Positions 1-12,397 are shown, counted from the stretch's first letter. The stretch is DNA of 64,000 nucleotides from Alligator mississippiensis (GCF_030867095.1 NC_081826.1:253994251-254058250), one strand, 5' to 3'. The notes: generated by a model not told the origin, from the sequence alone. Translations and numbers: made by a program.

Positions 1-579
1 CACTACTGCTAGTTCTGTTTTGGTAACATTTTATGTCCACTTTGCACAGATGCAATTGTCTACACATAGTATGAGCCATGGAAATCCAGGAGTTGGGTAA
101 AAATTACAGAAGGATCTATTGCACTATGCAAGATTTGCAGGATTTGACTGAGGAAAGGAATACTAATTAATGGAGATAGTATTAGTAATACTTTTGAAAG
201 AGTAAGACAAAAATGAAGCCTTATTTATGTAAGGGTGAAACACAAAACAATAGGCCTTGGTATATTTGTTCTCTCATAACTCAGTTATAGGACAGCCATA
301 GAAGAATAAATCTCTCTGAAGTGACTAGACATAAATGTGACTATCTGTACACAGATAAGGGAGAGTCAGAAAATATTCAAACAGGTCACGCTGAAGTCTC
401 CTCAGCCACACAAAGTCCAAAGAAGCTGTGCTCTTACATCCATCATTTCATTCTTTACAGCATAATTTAAACAAGCAGTTTAACCATTCAGAATATTTTC
501 TAATCTGCTATAGAAAGCATAAATTCTACTGAGCTGATACGTAAAAGGATTCACAACTCAAGATATTATTATTAGACAC
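1..579. other. AT-rich non-coding stretch
   Basis: No gene, RNA gene or recognisable repeat is seen here. Open frames are short and in the wrong composition for coding. Confidence 0.5.
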
Positions 580-582
580 ACA

Positions 583-1022
583 GGGCACATCTACACAAGA
601 CGTTTACTGCACAGTTGACTAATTAATTGCATATTAAATGTCTCAGCATCTACACATGCACCCCTTGTAAATACAAGTACTATCCTGCTGCAGAGTTTTT
701 TTGTGCACAGCAGCATACCTGTAGATGCTGACCAGCTGGCTGGGGCATAGCCCCACACTGCAGGCTAGCCCCACACTGAAGCATCTTCATGCCCCAGCCA
801 GCCCTCCCGCATCACACTGAGCCTGATCAGAGCAGCCTTGGCTGGCAGGCTGACCCCCCACAGAACCCCTGCCAGCCGGGGCTGCTGCAACCCTGCTCAA
901 AGTGCTGTAGCCTGGGCTCATGTGTAAACCATGCATCCAGGAGCTTCCTGGGAGTAATAAACTGTGAAGCAACAAGGTTTGCAGTTTATTGCTGCACACT
1001 AATGGCAGGTGTAGACATGCCC
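583..1022. mobile_element. Harbinger-like MITE, family A copy 1
   Basis: It begins GGGCACATCTACACAAGACG and ends GTGTAGACATGCCC, which are inverted copies of each other. It is flanked by ACA on both sides (580-582 and 1023-1025), a 3-bp duplication as made by PIF/Harbinger elements. The middle holds a GC-rich stretch and an internal partial copy of the terminal motif (GCATCTACACATGC near 651), suggesting an insertion or rearrangement. No transposase is present. Confidence 0.6.
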
Positions 1023-1025
1023 ACA

Positions 1026-1373
1026 ACCAATTTAGATGAGATAGATTAGTGCCTCGGGTTCTTACTATTGCCAGAATTAAAAATTATAAGTCAAATTGCC
1101 ATAAAAATCTTGGGATTAGCTTAAAACTCAGGACATTTTAAAATAATACATTTGGAGTTTCTGTTTTTTAATATGCCCATTTGTTTTTGAGGCTTTACTT
1201 TTTATGCAGCTAAAGAGGGTTAGAAAAACCCTTTAGTTTGAAAGGCAATTTTCACATATTCACATCCCTTCTGGACTGTAACTAAGAAAACCCCAATAAA
1301 ATCATAAAAGAGTTTACTACACTGATGGTTCTGTCATTCACATAGAAGATGGCAGCCCTGCATTGCTGGAATA
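1026..1373. other. Non-coding spacer
   Basis: AT-rich sequence with no feature that I can support. Confidence 0.4.
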
Positions 1374-1375
1374 TA

Positions 1376-2837
1376 CAGGTTTCCCTCAATTTATACAGGT
1401 TCTGTATATGCAAATTAGCTCTTATGTGATGACCTTTTTATACCCAAAGTTCATTATATGTGAGGTAAATTCACTCTTATGCGATTGGCATAGGTGCCCC
1501 GCGCCAAGCAGATAAGTCTGTTGGGGGAAGGAAAAGGGCTGTGGGGCCAGGACTCACCCCAGACCCTGCTGCAGCTGGACTAGGAGTGGACAATGCCTGC
1601 TGCCTGCAGTCGCTGGGCTGCACCATGCCCTGAACCCGCCAGGCCTCTGCTAGTCCCCACTCACCCCAGCTCCTGCTGCAGCAGACCCAGGAGCAGCCAA
1701 CACCACCTGCCTGCATCATGGTACAGTGTAGCCCAGGAGCTGGGGTGAGCAGAGACAAGTGGAGCCTCGGAAGGTTAGGTGCACGGTGCAGCCCAGTGGG
1801 CTGCAGGCAGCTGGCATCAGCTGCTCCCAGGGCCACTGCAGCAGAGGCTCAGGTAAGTGGGGACAAGCTATGTTGTGCCCCGGGGCTCTGCTTCTCCCCG
1901 TTCACCCCAGCCCCTGCTGCAGTAGACCTGGGAGAAGCCGACACCACTTGCCTGCACTGTAGCACAGTGCAGCCAGGGGCTGGGTTAAGTGGGGACAAAC
2001 GGAGACCTGGGGGGTTCAGGGCATGGTGCAGCCCAGCAGCTGCAGGCAGCTGGTGTTGGCTGCTCCTGGGGCTGCTTCAGCAGGGGCTGTGTTGAGTGGG
2101 GAAAAGTGAAGGCCCGGGGCTGCAGCAGGGAGCAAAATGGAAGGAACTGTGAGTGAGTATAGGGGTGCAGCGCCAGGAGAATGAGGGCTCTTGGTACTAC
2201 ATGCACCCTGGGTGGGCTGGGGGGCTGTACCAGGCTCTTCCCGGGGGGCATGTGACCCCGGATCTGTGTGCTGAACAAGAGCTGGGTCCGCTCACTGGGG
2301 CCAGCGGCGGCAGCGGGCTCTTCCCAATGCTCGGCGGCGGTGCTGGAAGGGCAGGTTGGGAGGGCTATGGTGAATTTTGGGGTGGCGGCAGCCCCCCTCC
2401 CAGTGCCACCACCCACCGCAAGCACTGGGAAGATCCCAGTGCTATTGCTGGCCCCAGCCTGCAGCGACAGCCTGCTCTCATGCTGCCTACAGATCCAGGG
2501 GTACACGCCCCCCAGAAAAAGCACAGCGCAGCCACCCGAGGCCGTAGCCCTACCAGGGTACACATAGCAGCAAGAGCTGCCCCCCCAGTTCTGTACCCCA
2601 TACCCACTGACAGTTCCCTCCGCTTTGCTCCCTGCTGCAGCCCGGAGAGTGGCCGATGGGCTGCACCGCACCCCTCTCCCCGCCTCTTCCCTAGTCCCAG
2701 CCTTACTCCCTCCCCCCCTCACTGCTGTGGGAACGTATCCCTATTTCTTACATTATAAATTGGGTTCCCTTTACGTGAATTTGATTTATGCGCAGTTTTC
2801 CAGGAACGCATATACTGCATAAATTGAGGGAAACCTG
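1376..2837. mobile_element. Tigger/mariner-type non-autonomous element with GC-rich palindromic core
   Basis: The left end CAGGTTTCCCTCAATTTATA (1376) and the right end TGAGGGAAACCTG (to 2837) are inverted copies, and TA lies on both sides (1374-1375, 2838-2839). The TA duplication and CAG end fit the Tc1/mariner-pogo (Tigger) group. The interior (about 1490-2720) is very GC-rich and folds back on itself around 2380; for example the segment at 2131-2155 recurs inverted near 2605-2640. Long frames here have low-complexity content and are not genes. Part of the core closely matches the core of the element at 37908-38886. Confidence 0.7.
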
Positions 2838-2839
2838 TA

Positions 2840-4010
2840 CACACATGTGCACAAATACACATAGTGTTATAGGTATAGTGAATTCATTCAGGCAGCCAGA
2901 CTAGACTCTAGTTCAAATAAACTTAAGGATCCAGGAAACTTTGTATCATGAATGAAAAACAGATTTGACATAATGGTGGTTGGAACTAAAAACTACCAGT
3001 TTCTCAGAGCACTCTGTAAACGCAGCCTGTTCCTCTCTCTGCCCCCCGTGCGTGGGGGATGATGGCTCTGTCTAGGGCAGAATGCAATCAGCAGAGGAGT
3101 AGAAGGGAACTTTCTGGTAGGAGTTCCCAGAGCAGCACTTACATTTGCTCAAAGCAATGCCAGCAGTGGTAATTTTAAAGAAAAGGCACATGGTCACAAA
3201 GAGGGAAGTCCTTGTGATTTCTGTCATGTTTCTGGTACTTCTGGTGCCTGAGAGATACCCTGCAGACCATGACTTTAGGAATGTCTTTCCCCTGAAGACT
3301 ATTGAAACTGAAAGAGCAAAAGCAAGAGTCTTTTCTGTTGTGGAAATCCTGTGAAAATTTGAAGGGTTATTATCATTACGTTGTTGTTGTCTTTCCACCT
3401 CACCCCAAGCTGTGCTCTCCCATTCTTTTTTTTCCCCTCAAGCTTCAGCATCTGAGCTTGCAAATCTCTTTGCAGTGTAGAGCAATAGAACTGTAGCAGA
3501 AAGCCCCCTTTGTACATTTCCCTTCTGGACATTGATATAACAGATGCCCCTTCTTGCCTGCACCTCCCTTCCCTACCCCCCACCCCCATTTTATGCATTT
3601 CTTTTCCTTCTAAGTATTGGCAGAGACCTAGCACACTCATTGCATGGGTGTGGCAAGGCTCAGAACAAGCCAAAAAGATGAAGTCACTTTCTATAGGAGA
3701 AACCTAGAAACTACATCTAAATATCCATTAAGCTCAGTGTCACTACAGAAAACAAAAGAACTAAAATATCCACTGCAAAGACTGTAAATATATCCTGTGC
3801 TAATCTAACTCACTTACTGTCCCCAGTAGCCTTTGATCTTCACTACCTTACATTGCATTTTTATATATTTTTCACAGTGCATTTTCATATTTCATCTGTG
3901 TCATCTTTACCATGGCATGTTATATTTTATATTTTTAAACTCTTAAGGAATGTACTCCCTGTAGAATGAAGTTACACCCTGGACCATTGTTAAAACTTCA
4001 TTGAAATTGT
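2840..4010. other. Non-coding stretch
   Basis: No gene or clear repeat is recognised. Short open frames on both strands (64-124 codons) show no domain. Confidence 0.4.
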
Positions 4011-4011
4011 A

Positions 4012-4740
4012 ATTGTAAAGTGATAAAATCTGGTGAGTAAATGTGAGTGAATGATGATCATCAGTAGACAATAGCCTAGTCAAAGGAACTCCATTTTAAG
4101 CTTATCAAGCCAAAGAACTGATGCTTGGAACAGAGCACTCACCCTGTGGACTATTCCTGTAACACATGACAATACAGACATTAAGTCGATAAATCAAAGG
4201 TGGACTCCCCAAACTTCAGGTACCAGCAGGCAGAGACTCCTGTGACTACCAGCTGTCAGGTACTACTCAAGACCCACACAGGAGAGAGACAACCGGATCG
4301 GCAGCCAAGATGATTCTGGGGGGTCACAGCAGTCTGCCAGAAAGGGTTAAAAGGCAGTGAAGCCTGACCCTGAGTGGAGCCCTCTCATCCAGCACCTGAC
4401 CTACCAAGACAGAAGGACAAGCAGGTGACCCCCTTCTGGAGAAGGCATAGCCTTGAAGGAAGCTGACCATCAACAGCAGACTCCAGGACCTCAGATAGGT
4501 AGATATACTGATACCAGTGCTCACAATCATTACAGCAGCCACTACATGCTATACTATATGGGTGTGAATGAGTGAGTGCATGTGTGTGTGTGTGTACGTG
4601 CTAAGGTGACCAGTACCACCCATAACTCAAAGTTTGCATTTATGATTTTACTGGTAACTTTACACCCTGTCCACCAATAAACTAGAATGTATTATGATCC
4701 TGTGAGTTGGTCCTTTGTAGCCAACAGAACCAGGCTGTTG
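4012..4740 (+). mobile_element. Possible LTR fossil (limits uncertain)
   Basis: The stretch has the general build of an endogenous retrovirus LTR: a GC-richer middle, a (TG)n run at 4578-4598, and a late CACCAATAAACTAG polyadenylation-like signal near 4673 followed by a GT-rich tract. Terminal TG/CA and a target-site duplication were not fixed, so both ends are approximate. It would be a broken remnant; no coding part is seen. Confidence 0.28.
4577..4598. repeat. (TG)n microsatellite
   Basis: A short run of alternating TG, starting after GAGTGAGTGCA. Confidence 0.9.
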
Positions 4741-4744
4741 AGCC

Positions 4745-5217
4745 TTGGGGCAAGCATGGGTGGAGGCTTTAAATGGGATCAGATAAAGTTATACTTTTAA
4801 GCACAAAGCAGTAAAGTCCCTTTTCTTATTGCCAAGAGCATGAGGTAAATATATGGCTGGAGGTGAGAGGAGAATGAGTGGGTTAAAGGGTGATATTCCT
4901 ATCTTGATTAGCAAAATGGTGTGTTGTTCAATCATGAATTCCACTGAACCACCTGAACATAAAGACAAAATACACCCATCAAGACAGGAACCCAGATATG
5001 CATTTAGGTCCAAGCTTGCCTTTTGGGTGATGTTTGTGCAACCTGTAAGGAAGGAAGCACTTTTGCCAGTGCAAGATCAAGTCTCCTGTGATCCCTGTTC
5101 TTACCACTCACATCTCTACAAAGGAAATGGTGCTTAAAGTTCAAAACAAAACCAACTGTGCTTCCTTTTAATTCCTGGACAATGCTAATCTGTACCAAGA
5201 ATGCCATGGTGAGACCA
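4745..5217. other. Non-coding stretch
   Basis: No feature recognised. Confidence 0.4.
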
Positions 5218-5218
5218 G

Positions 5219-5290
5219 GGGTTTAGGTTGTAGCCATGTTGGTCTAAGGACATATACATCCTCTTGCATTGTAAGAACCCAGTCTCTTGA
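5219..5290 (+). repeat. Sauropsid interspersed repeat fragment (GTAGCCATGTTGGTCTAA type)
   Basis: The phrase at 5229-5250 is a variant of a repeat seen very often in turtle and crocodilian DNA, in which it is followed by a block reading GGCACCTTAGAGACTAAC. Here only the first block remains. The matching second block is present at 61085-61200. The class of the repeat is uncertain. Confidence 0.4.
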
Positions 5291-8150
5291 ACTCTAGCAC
5301 CTGTCTCCCAAAGTGCCATAAACATAAAATATTGTAGGTACAAGCAGAGTAAATTAATGTTCCAAGTCCTTTCACCAAATGGACAAGGCAGTGTCCATGT
5401 GCCCAGGCCCTATGTGAAGGACTAGGAGCTGTTCACTGGTTGTAAAAGCTCACTGCAGAGCTAAACTCTGTCAGGCTCCTCTATTGTGTTGTGCTCGGAG
5501 AAAATTCTTGACTTATTTGGCTTCTAGAGGATCATAAATATAGAATATTGTGGGCTGAATCAGCAAGGTCAGCATTCTTAAAGGGCATACAAAAATATTA
5601 TGAAGTAATTGTGCATAGAGCTGGCAGCTGAGTAATACTGATGGAACAAAAGAGATCCTAACAAAACATATACATACACAGGTATTTGAGTATTCATAGA
5701 GATTCTAGGGCCCTCCCTAAAGCTGGATTATGGGGCTTGCTGAGTTTGCTTTTAATCAAAGCAAATACATAAAAGCAATCAAACCCTTTCCCTGTGGGAA
5801 TATTACAGTGTTACAGTATAAATGACCTCCGGAACCTGGAATCTCAGAATCCAGAAACTCAGATTTCTGTTTATGTGTGGTTAGAAATATATAAGCAACT
5901 AGAGTCAGCAGGGAGTGGCTTTTTCCTGTCCAACAGTACAGAGGTGAGCTGTGTAGAAACAAACCCAAATTTCACATTCTTCCAAATGCAGGGTATAAAA
6001 CTCCTGAGAAGCAGAGCTCCATCATTTAATAGACAATGCTAACATTGTTATAGGTACTTCAAAAGCCACACTATTAAATTCCATAACAGATACATTTTTC
6101 TGGAATTCCTTGTATAGCATTTCTTTTACCCACACTACAAAATGGTAATTTTCTCTTCAGTTCTTTAGGACTCTTTCTTATAGAGTTTCTTATCTAAGTT
6201 CTGATATCATTCCCACCACCATACCATTTGCGTGTCTCTAAAGTGCACTTTGAGTGGGAAACAGCCATTCAAAGGCTATTTAAACACAAATCTTTGCATT
6301 CTGTTTTTCAAAAAACATAGAAGCCTGTTTTTGTAAGGTAATGCCAAGAACCCTTTGTCAGCCAGTCAGATTTTTGGCTAGCAATGACCATTATTCACTG
6401 CTAATGGTTATAACATGAAGTAAAAATGAAACCTGTCAGACACTTAAGGCATATACAAAAAAATCCAATACAAATTCCCTTAGTTCAGGGAGATACTAGA
6501 ATCCCCAGGCCATTACAAAGAGAAACAATAACTTCCCCGTTCAATTCCATACATGCATACTTCCCTTTGTACTACTGCTCTGTACTCACCAGCATTCGCT
6601 ACTCTTTGTAATATGGAACTCTGCAGTAGTCCTTAGCATAGTGTTTTCTGGTTTCCATCACAACCAGATGGTCACTGAAAACAGAAACTGGTTCTAATGC
6701 TGATCTCTATAGAAAACATGAAGTCATATTTATCCTTCCCTTCTATTTGTAACTCTTCAGCTGTTTTCCAGGTTTGTTACAAATTTATGTAATAAAATTC
6801 CTTTGTCATTTGACAAACATCATCTTACCGATTATAGATGATTATGGCCTACCTATAGCACAGGACCTTGTGCTAATCTCAGTGTAACTGGTTGTAAAAT
6901 TAATGGTATTCCATTTCTGCTTAGCAATTGCTCTTATCTCTGCCCTGGTAAGCTGACAAACAGGTCTAGAACTTCCACAGAAAGCACTAATTTACTATGT
7001 GTGCTGGTTGAGTCACCCTAACGAATGCTTTCTCTAGGCCAATAATGGTAATTACTGTGAACAAAAGGTACTCTGGAAATGCTCTTGGCAATAAATTAAT
7101 AACTTTTCTAGTATATAAAAGCAGACATTTATAGCCGTTTCAGTCATTATTACAGTAAATAAAAATGGACATTGCACAAGTGTTATGTAATCAGATTTGA
7201 TGTTCATAAGCATGTCTAGGCATCAGAGGAGCAGTTGTCCTGTTACAACCACTGTTCCCAAATTTCTCACTAGTTAAAGATGGCTAGACAAGCCTCCCTT
7301 GCTAATAGTCAACAATCCTTGTTTTATGATTATAGGTTAAATCCAATCCATGTTGAGACTGGAGATGCCCCAAGAACACCTTGGGTTTGCAGACTGCATT
7401 AATTCAGTGGTTGGCACCTCCTCCCTTTCAGTCAATACTGAGTTAGAACATTGCAGTTCAGTCAAGATCTTGCAGATGGGAAAAGTCAGCTTGTTCATAG
7501 CTGTTGTCAATAGAGGTGCTCTCTCATTTTTCACAAGAGAATGAGTCTTCTCACAAGCCCATACTACTGAAGACCTAAAGAGACAAATCTTTTTGCTAAT
7601 GACTGAATTATAAGGTTGTTTATTCATAATTACATCTGTTTGGTTTGCAGCTTTTGTTCGGAATTTGTTCATGTTTCATTTAAATCATCTTATCATCGTG
7701 AAGCAAGGGTAAAGGAATTGCACAGGAGATGTCTTGGGGCACATGGGCAAGTCCACACATGCAGGCATGTGCGCTTGCAGCAGCTCAGATAGGAGTGGCA
7801 CAAATTTGAGCCAAGGATTTCTACCTCAGTGCATGTGCCTGAACATGCACTTTGGTGTGGGGCAAGCTGTGCCACTTGGGGCAAAATAACTCTGCCCAGC
7901 TCCTCCCAGATCTGCAGTCAGGGGAAGTTAGAGACTGGGGCCAGCACCTGTACTGGCCCCAGTAGGATAAAAATCTGCCCTGGTAAGCAGCTCAAGGCTA
8001 CTTGCTCTCAGGAGATTGGGGCACCTGAATTCTTGTTGAATTTTACCCCCCACCTTTTTTTTTTGATCACTGTCATTTTGAATGAAATAGTTTGAATGTT
8101 TGTAAAGGTTGCCCATTAGCCAGTTTCAGGAAGAAGATAAGATTTATCTC
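5291..8150. other. AT-rich non-coding stretch
   Basis: About 2.9 kb without a supported gene. A GC-richer part at 7730-7980 holds several ATGTG/CACAT palindromic words and may be an old MITE, but ends were not found. Confidence 0.4.
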
Positions 8151-8154
8151 CTTA

Positions 8155-9055
8155 TCTAGTTCATTGTTTTGGGACTACGTGCAAAAGATCCTGACTTCGC
8201 TTAAAGTCTTAATTTAAATTTCATCTTTTAGAAATCTTTTACAAAGAGAGCAAATATCCTGAATTCCAAGAGATCAAACCCTGAGGCCTTTTGACTAGGT
8301 TGGTAAGAAAAGGGCATTTGCAGTGATATGGAAGTTTCCCAAAGGTAATTTAAAATGCTCAACAAAGGTAAAAGAATCTGTTGAGTAAGATCCGAGCCCA
8401 AATTTGGGAGCAGTGATATATTGAGTAGGAGGAGCCCACTGACGGCAGCTCGCTCAATAAAAACGGTAACTTGCTGTCCCAATTTGGAGGTGACTATACT
8501 TGTAGAACAACGAAGGAAAAATCGCAAGTATAGCCCGGTTCAGACTGATCACCTGAAACTACCCTCTCCGTGAACACGAATCTCTTAGTTCACGCTGAAG
8601 CCGCGGAGCACCTGAAAAGGACTGAAGGAAGGGGACTTAGTCCTATCACTGCTGAGGCCAGCTTATTGAATTGTATTGCTGAGCCCATTTCATTGAACCA
8701 TACTACTGAGGCCAACCCATTAAATCGTACTACTGAGGAATGAAAACATATTTTGGTATTTGGCTTCTTGGAATTCTAGGATTGTAAGTATATTATGAAA
8801 ATAATAGTATTGATTCAAATTTAACTTTTAGTTGTAATTGTAGTTGTTTTTGTAACACTAATTCTTATAGTATTGTTTGGGAAGGAAGTGCATTCGGAGC
8901 ATTGTTTCTGATATATGTAATTATTGTGTTTTTAATGTTTGTGGTGTTTCTTAAAGCTAAGCAGTGTTATATACGTAGCAAAGAGTTTTAAAATAAAATT
9001 GTGTTGTATAAATTAAGTGTGTAATCATTGTGAAATCGTGCAATCAGTTAACTAC
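8155..9055 (+). mobile_element. Possible retroviral LTR and leader fossil (limits uncertain)
   Basis: This block differs from its surroundings: it has CpG-containing words, a CTCAATAAAAACGG polyadenylation-like signal near 8452, and a leader-like stretch containing a short direct repeat of the phrase ACTACTGAGGCCAACCCATT (three diverged copies between 8650 and 8740). It is best read as a broken endogenous retrovirus or LTR remnant. No domain could be named, and the ends are approximate. Confidence 0.28.
8650..8740 (+). repeat. Short diverged tandem repeat, about 30-bp unit
   Basis: Three copies of a unit with the pattern ATTGAAxCxTACTxCTGAGGCC are seen in succession. The last two are the most alike. 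Confidence 0.55.
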
Positions 9056-9119
9056 TCCCCCAGCCAGTGCATCAAAACGAATCAGTAAATTGTGTGGGAT
9101 TTTCTCTATTCCATAACCC

Positions 9120-9400
9120 ACTAGAGACAATCACCAAGTCTTGGGACCTCCTGGTCAACTTCCTCCTGACCCTGGCCAAGTGGGCCCTGCACTTGACCAG
9201 GAAGGAAGCTCTGACCAGGAAGGTGCCTGGAGACTGCAGGGCTGCTTTCCTCTCACTTGTCCGTGCACATTTCCAGGCAGAGCACCAGTGGGCAGCATCC
9301 ACCGGCTCCTTGGATGCCTTTGAGGACTGGTGGTTGTGGCCCAGGGGGCTCTGCTCAGTGTCCTCCTCCAGCGCACTTATTTTCATGTTTCGACCCTTTG
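9120..9400 (+). pseudogene. Possible C-terminal fragment of a non-LTR retrotransposon ORF (Tx1/L1-like)
   Basis: A 163-codon open frame (9067-9558) includes a central part with KWALHLTRKEAL, VPGDCRAAFLSLVRA and FEDWWLWPRGLCSV. In my memory this pattern (W-A-hydrophobic-R-K ... FxxxVRAxxxxEH ... FxxxW...LCSV) is found near the C-terminus of Tx1-type LINE proteins in frogs and reptiles. The outer parts of the frame look unrelated to it. This is a fragment, not a working gene. The family name needs a search. Confidence 0.3.
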
Positions 9401-9559
9401 ACCCACATGACATTCCTATCCTGTTTTTTTCATTAGTTGTCCCAAGTATTTTGTTGTGTCATCCATACATTGGCCCCGTACAAAAGGGGCTATTAGTTAG
9501 CCATGTGGGCCTCAGGGCCCACAATAATTGGGTGATGCAAATAGTCAGGAGTTTCTGAG

Positions 9560-10320
9560 GCTCAGCCAATCAATATCTGGGGACACTAGCTCCTTGTGCC
9601 AACTGGACTGCTGAAGCAGTCCTAACCGAGTGAGTATCCTGCACCCTCGACCCACTGCAGCAGTTTGGCAGTGGGGGCTGCTGCCTGGTTTTGACCTACT
9701 GCCACCTGCAACCGCGCATGGCCCCAAGGCTGCGCACCTTCCAGACCTGGATGGGGACTGCATAGCTGCAAGAGAGGCATCTGGGCCAGCTGCCAGTGAG
9801 CTGTGGCTGCATAGTTGGCTTTTGTGTGGCACTACTGCCATGTTTGCCACCGCCCTGCCATCTGGCCAGCTATTGCCCGTAAGATGTTTTCAGTGTGGTG
9901 GCCTGCTTTGACCTATCAAAGCATGTCCTCCAGGCCCCAAGTGGCCAGGAGGTCAGCTACCTTCAGCTAGGTCCTGGGTGCCAGCCCTGAGCAGGCTTCT
10001 CTGCCTGGGTCCTGCCACTTCCCTCACTATCAGGAAACCTGGTGTTCCCTATTTAAAAACTGCAAAATCTCTGATAAAAAAATTCCAAATTCACTCTTTA
10101 AAATACCCAAAATCCATGTTCTCTCACAATTAAAACAAAAGACTGATATATATATAGGGAGAGAGAGAGAGATCAGTTGGGCAAAGTATTATTGATATAT
10201 TTATAATGTTAAAGCCATTTGGAAGGCTACCAGTATCTCTACCATCATAATAAAATACAATCTAAATATCTATATGTTTTAAGTTTGCTTTCAGTTTTCT
10301 TATCATAGAAGTATTAGAGC
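9560..10320. other. Non-coding stretch with short AT/GA microsatellite
   Basis: No gene is seen. A TATATATATAGGGAGAGAGAGAGAG tract lies at about 10145-10172. The part before 9990 is GC-rich and repeat-like, without recognisable ends. Confidence 0.45.
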
Positions 10321-11550
10321 TCCCCCTGACCCCTTCATTAACTAGGATGTGGAGACAGCTGCCCCTGCAGCCACAGCTCCTGCCAGCAGGGCTCATCCTG
10401 TCTGGCAGCTGGGCATAATGGGTGCATGATGGAGAAATGTGGGGGTTTGCAGGAGGCGGGTGGGAAGGGGTGTGGGGGGATGTGGGTGGGTGTGGAGGGA
10501 TGTGGGGGATGTAGGGGGTATGGGTAGGTGTGGGGGGATTAAGGGGGGACTGTGGGCATGGGGGAACTGTGTGGGGGGGCTGCTAAGGAGGAGTGGGTCT
10601 CCTGCCCCCCCCAGAGCACATGGGCTTCCCCCCCACAGGGCCCCAGCCCCCCTGCATGGCCCACATGCCCCCTGCAGGGCTCCAGCCTCCCTGCAGGGTC
10701 CACATGCCCCCCCCCCACAAGGCCCCAGCCCCCCTGCATGGACTATAGCTCATCTGCAGCAGCAGTAGTCATTGGGGTGCTCAGAGTCTCCTGGCACAGC
10801 CCCTCTGCATGGTGCGAGGCTGTGTGGCTTGGCCCAGGCACTCACCACTGCCTGTGTCATATTGCACAGGGTGAACCCAGCTCGGCACAGTGCTACGTAC
10901 CTTTGGGCAACTCTGGGCTGCTTGGGCTGTCATCCAGGGCCTCACACCACTTGCGGGGCTGCCTGTTGCACCAGGCCAGGTCCTGTGTGCACAGAAGCAG
11001 CCTGGCCACTGCATGTGAGCCGTGGGCCATGCAGGGGGGCTGGGGTCATGCATAAAGTGGCCATCACAGAGGACAGTCCAGTTGTCCTCTGTCCTCTATT
11101 GACACAAAATCTATTGATATTTTTCTTGAAGAGAAAAATAGAGGACATAAAAGTGTTGGGTTTCATATCAATAGAGGACAGAGTAGCAGAAAACCGGAAT
11201 GCCCTCTATGATGGCTACCCTAGCCATGTGGGGGATCTGGGGCTGTGCAGGGGGGCATGTGGCCCCTGTGGGGGCTGGGCAGGGGGCCCACTCCTCCCGA
11301 ACTGCCCCCACCATGATCCTCTGCACCCTCACGGACCCCCACTTCCGTCCTGCCCACCCCATATTTACCTGGAATGGAGCCCAGGTCCAGGTCACTGCAG
11401 CCTGCACTGCTCATCGCCCCACATGTGGAGGCAGCATGCTGCAGCATTGGGGCAAGGGGCAGGCATAGAGATGCTCTGGCCAGCTACCAGGGCATCTCTT
11501 CAGAGGACCTGAGCCTCCAGCTGCCTCAGGGCATGGTCCTGGACTGTGCC
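10320..11550. repeat. GC-rich fold-back region
   Basis: The region is imperfectly self-complementary around about 11130. The central 160 bases, with TCTATTGACACAAAATC on the left and TATCAATAGAGGACAG on the right, form an AT-rich hairpin. Outside it, CACTCCTCC on the right (11290) mirrors GGAGGAGTG on the left (10589). No clear terminal repeat or target duplication was found, so it is called a repeat rather than a defined transposon. It includes a C-run at 10709. Confidence 0.5.
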
Positions 11551-12154
11551 CTTTCCCACTTTTTTTCTGTTTTTTTTTTTTATATATATTCCTGGATATC
11601 CAGGTATCAAATTTTGAGCCCACACTGCAAATATGCAGCATGGGGAACTTTTTTTGTTCCCAGTGTGCCTCTTGCCGCATCTCAAACTGCTTTGAGACAT
11701 GGCAAAAGGCACGTGCAGGCTCATCTGGATGTACCCCATGAGTTCAAATGTAGCAGACTCTGGTTTGGGTCCATGAAGGCAGAGGAAAGAAGGGTGCTAT
11801 TGAACAGAACACACATTTGCCTTTTGGAGGGGAGGGACAAACCTTAGACCAGGTTCTGCTACTTTTTAATCAGTCTTTGTGTGCCAAACTTCTGTTCTAT
11901 TACAGGTATAGACCAGTTTCTGAGCACATACTGGTAAAAGTGTAATGTCTGGCTTATTTCACAGACCAGGAGCTCTATCCTATTCTGTCCCAGGGTTCCC
12001 TTCTGCTCAGGACTCACCAGCTGGAAATTCTGGACTGGTGAAGGTGCAGAACTGACTGTCATGATACCTCATAAGAGCTGTGCCAGCAGAGGTAATGCAA
12101 AGCTGACTGAAACAAGGCCAGAACAAATTAGCAGTGGAGCAGATCTTATTTCAC
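11551..12154. other. Non-coding spacer
   Basis: No gene or clear repeat recognised. Confidence 0.4.
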
Positions 12155-12157
12155 ACT

Positions 12158-12397
12158 AGGTGCATCTACACAAGACGCTAACTGTACTGTAGCCTAATAA
12201 AACGTGTCAAGTAAAATGTGTGCTAATATGCTACTGCTCAGTAGTATTAGGCTATGGTGCAGTTAGTGCCCAAAAACCCAGTGCTGGTGCTACTGCACAG
12301 TAGTGCAAGTTACTGCTCATCCATTTAGTACTTGATTATCCAAGTACTAAACAATGCGCAGTAACTATGGCACATTAATGAACATGTGGATGCGTCC
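12158..12397. mobile_element. Harbinger-like MITE, family A copy 2
   Basis: A 240-bp element begins AGGTGCATCTACACAAGACG and ends ATGTGGATGCGTCC. It is flanked by ACT on both sides (12155-12157, 12398-12400). The inside is rich in ACTGCACAGTAGT-like words, as in the other copies. Confidence 0.7.

Noticed and set aside
1985-2722. 245-codon minus-strand frame and overlapping plus-strand frames
   Set aside because: They lie in the GC-rich palindromic core of a DNA transposon and match similar frames in the 38-kb element only because the DNA is shared.
9067-9558. 163-codon frame as a host gene
   Set aside because: Only its middle part looks protein-like, and that part recalls a LINE C-terminus; the outer parts look like random sequence.
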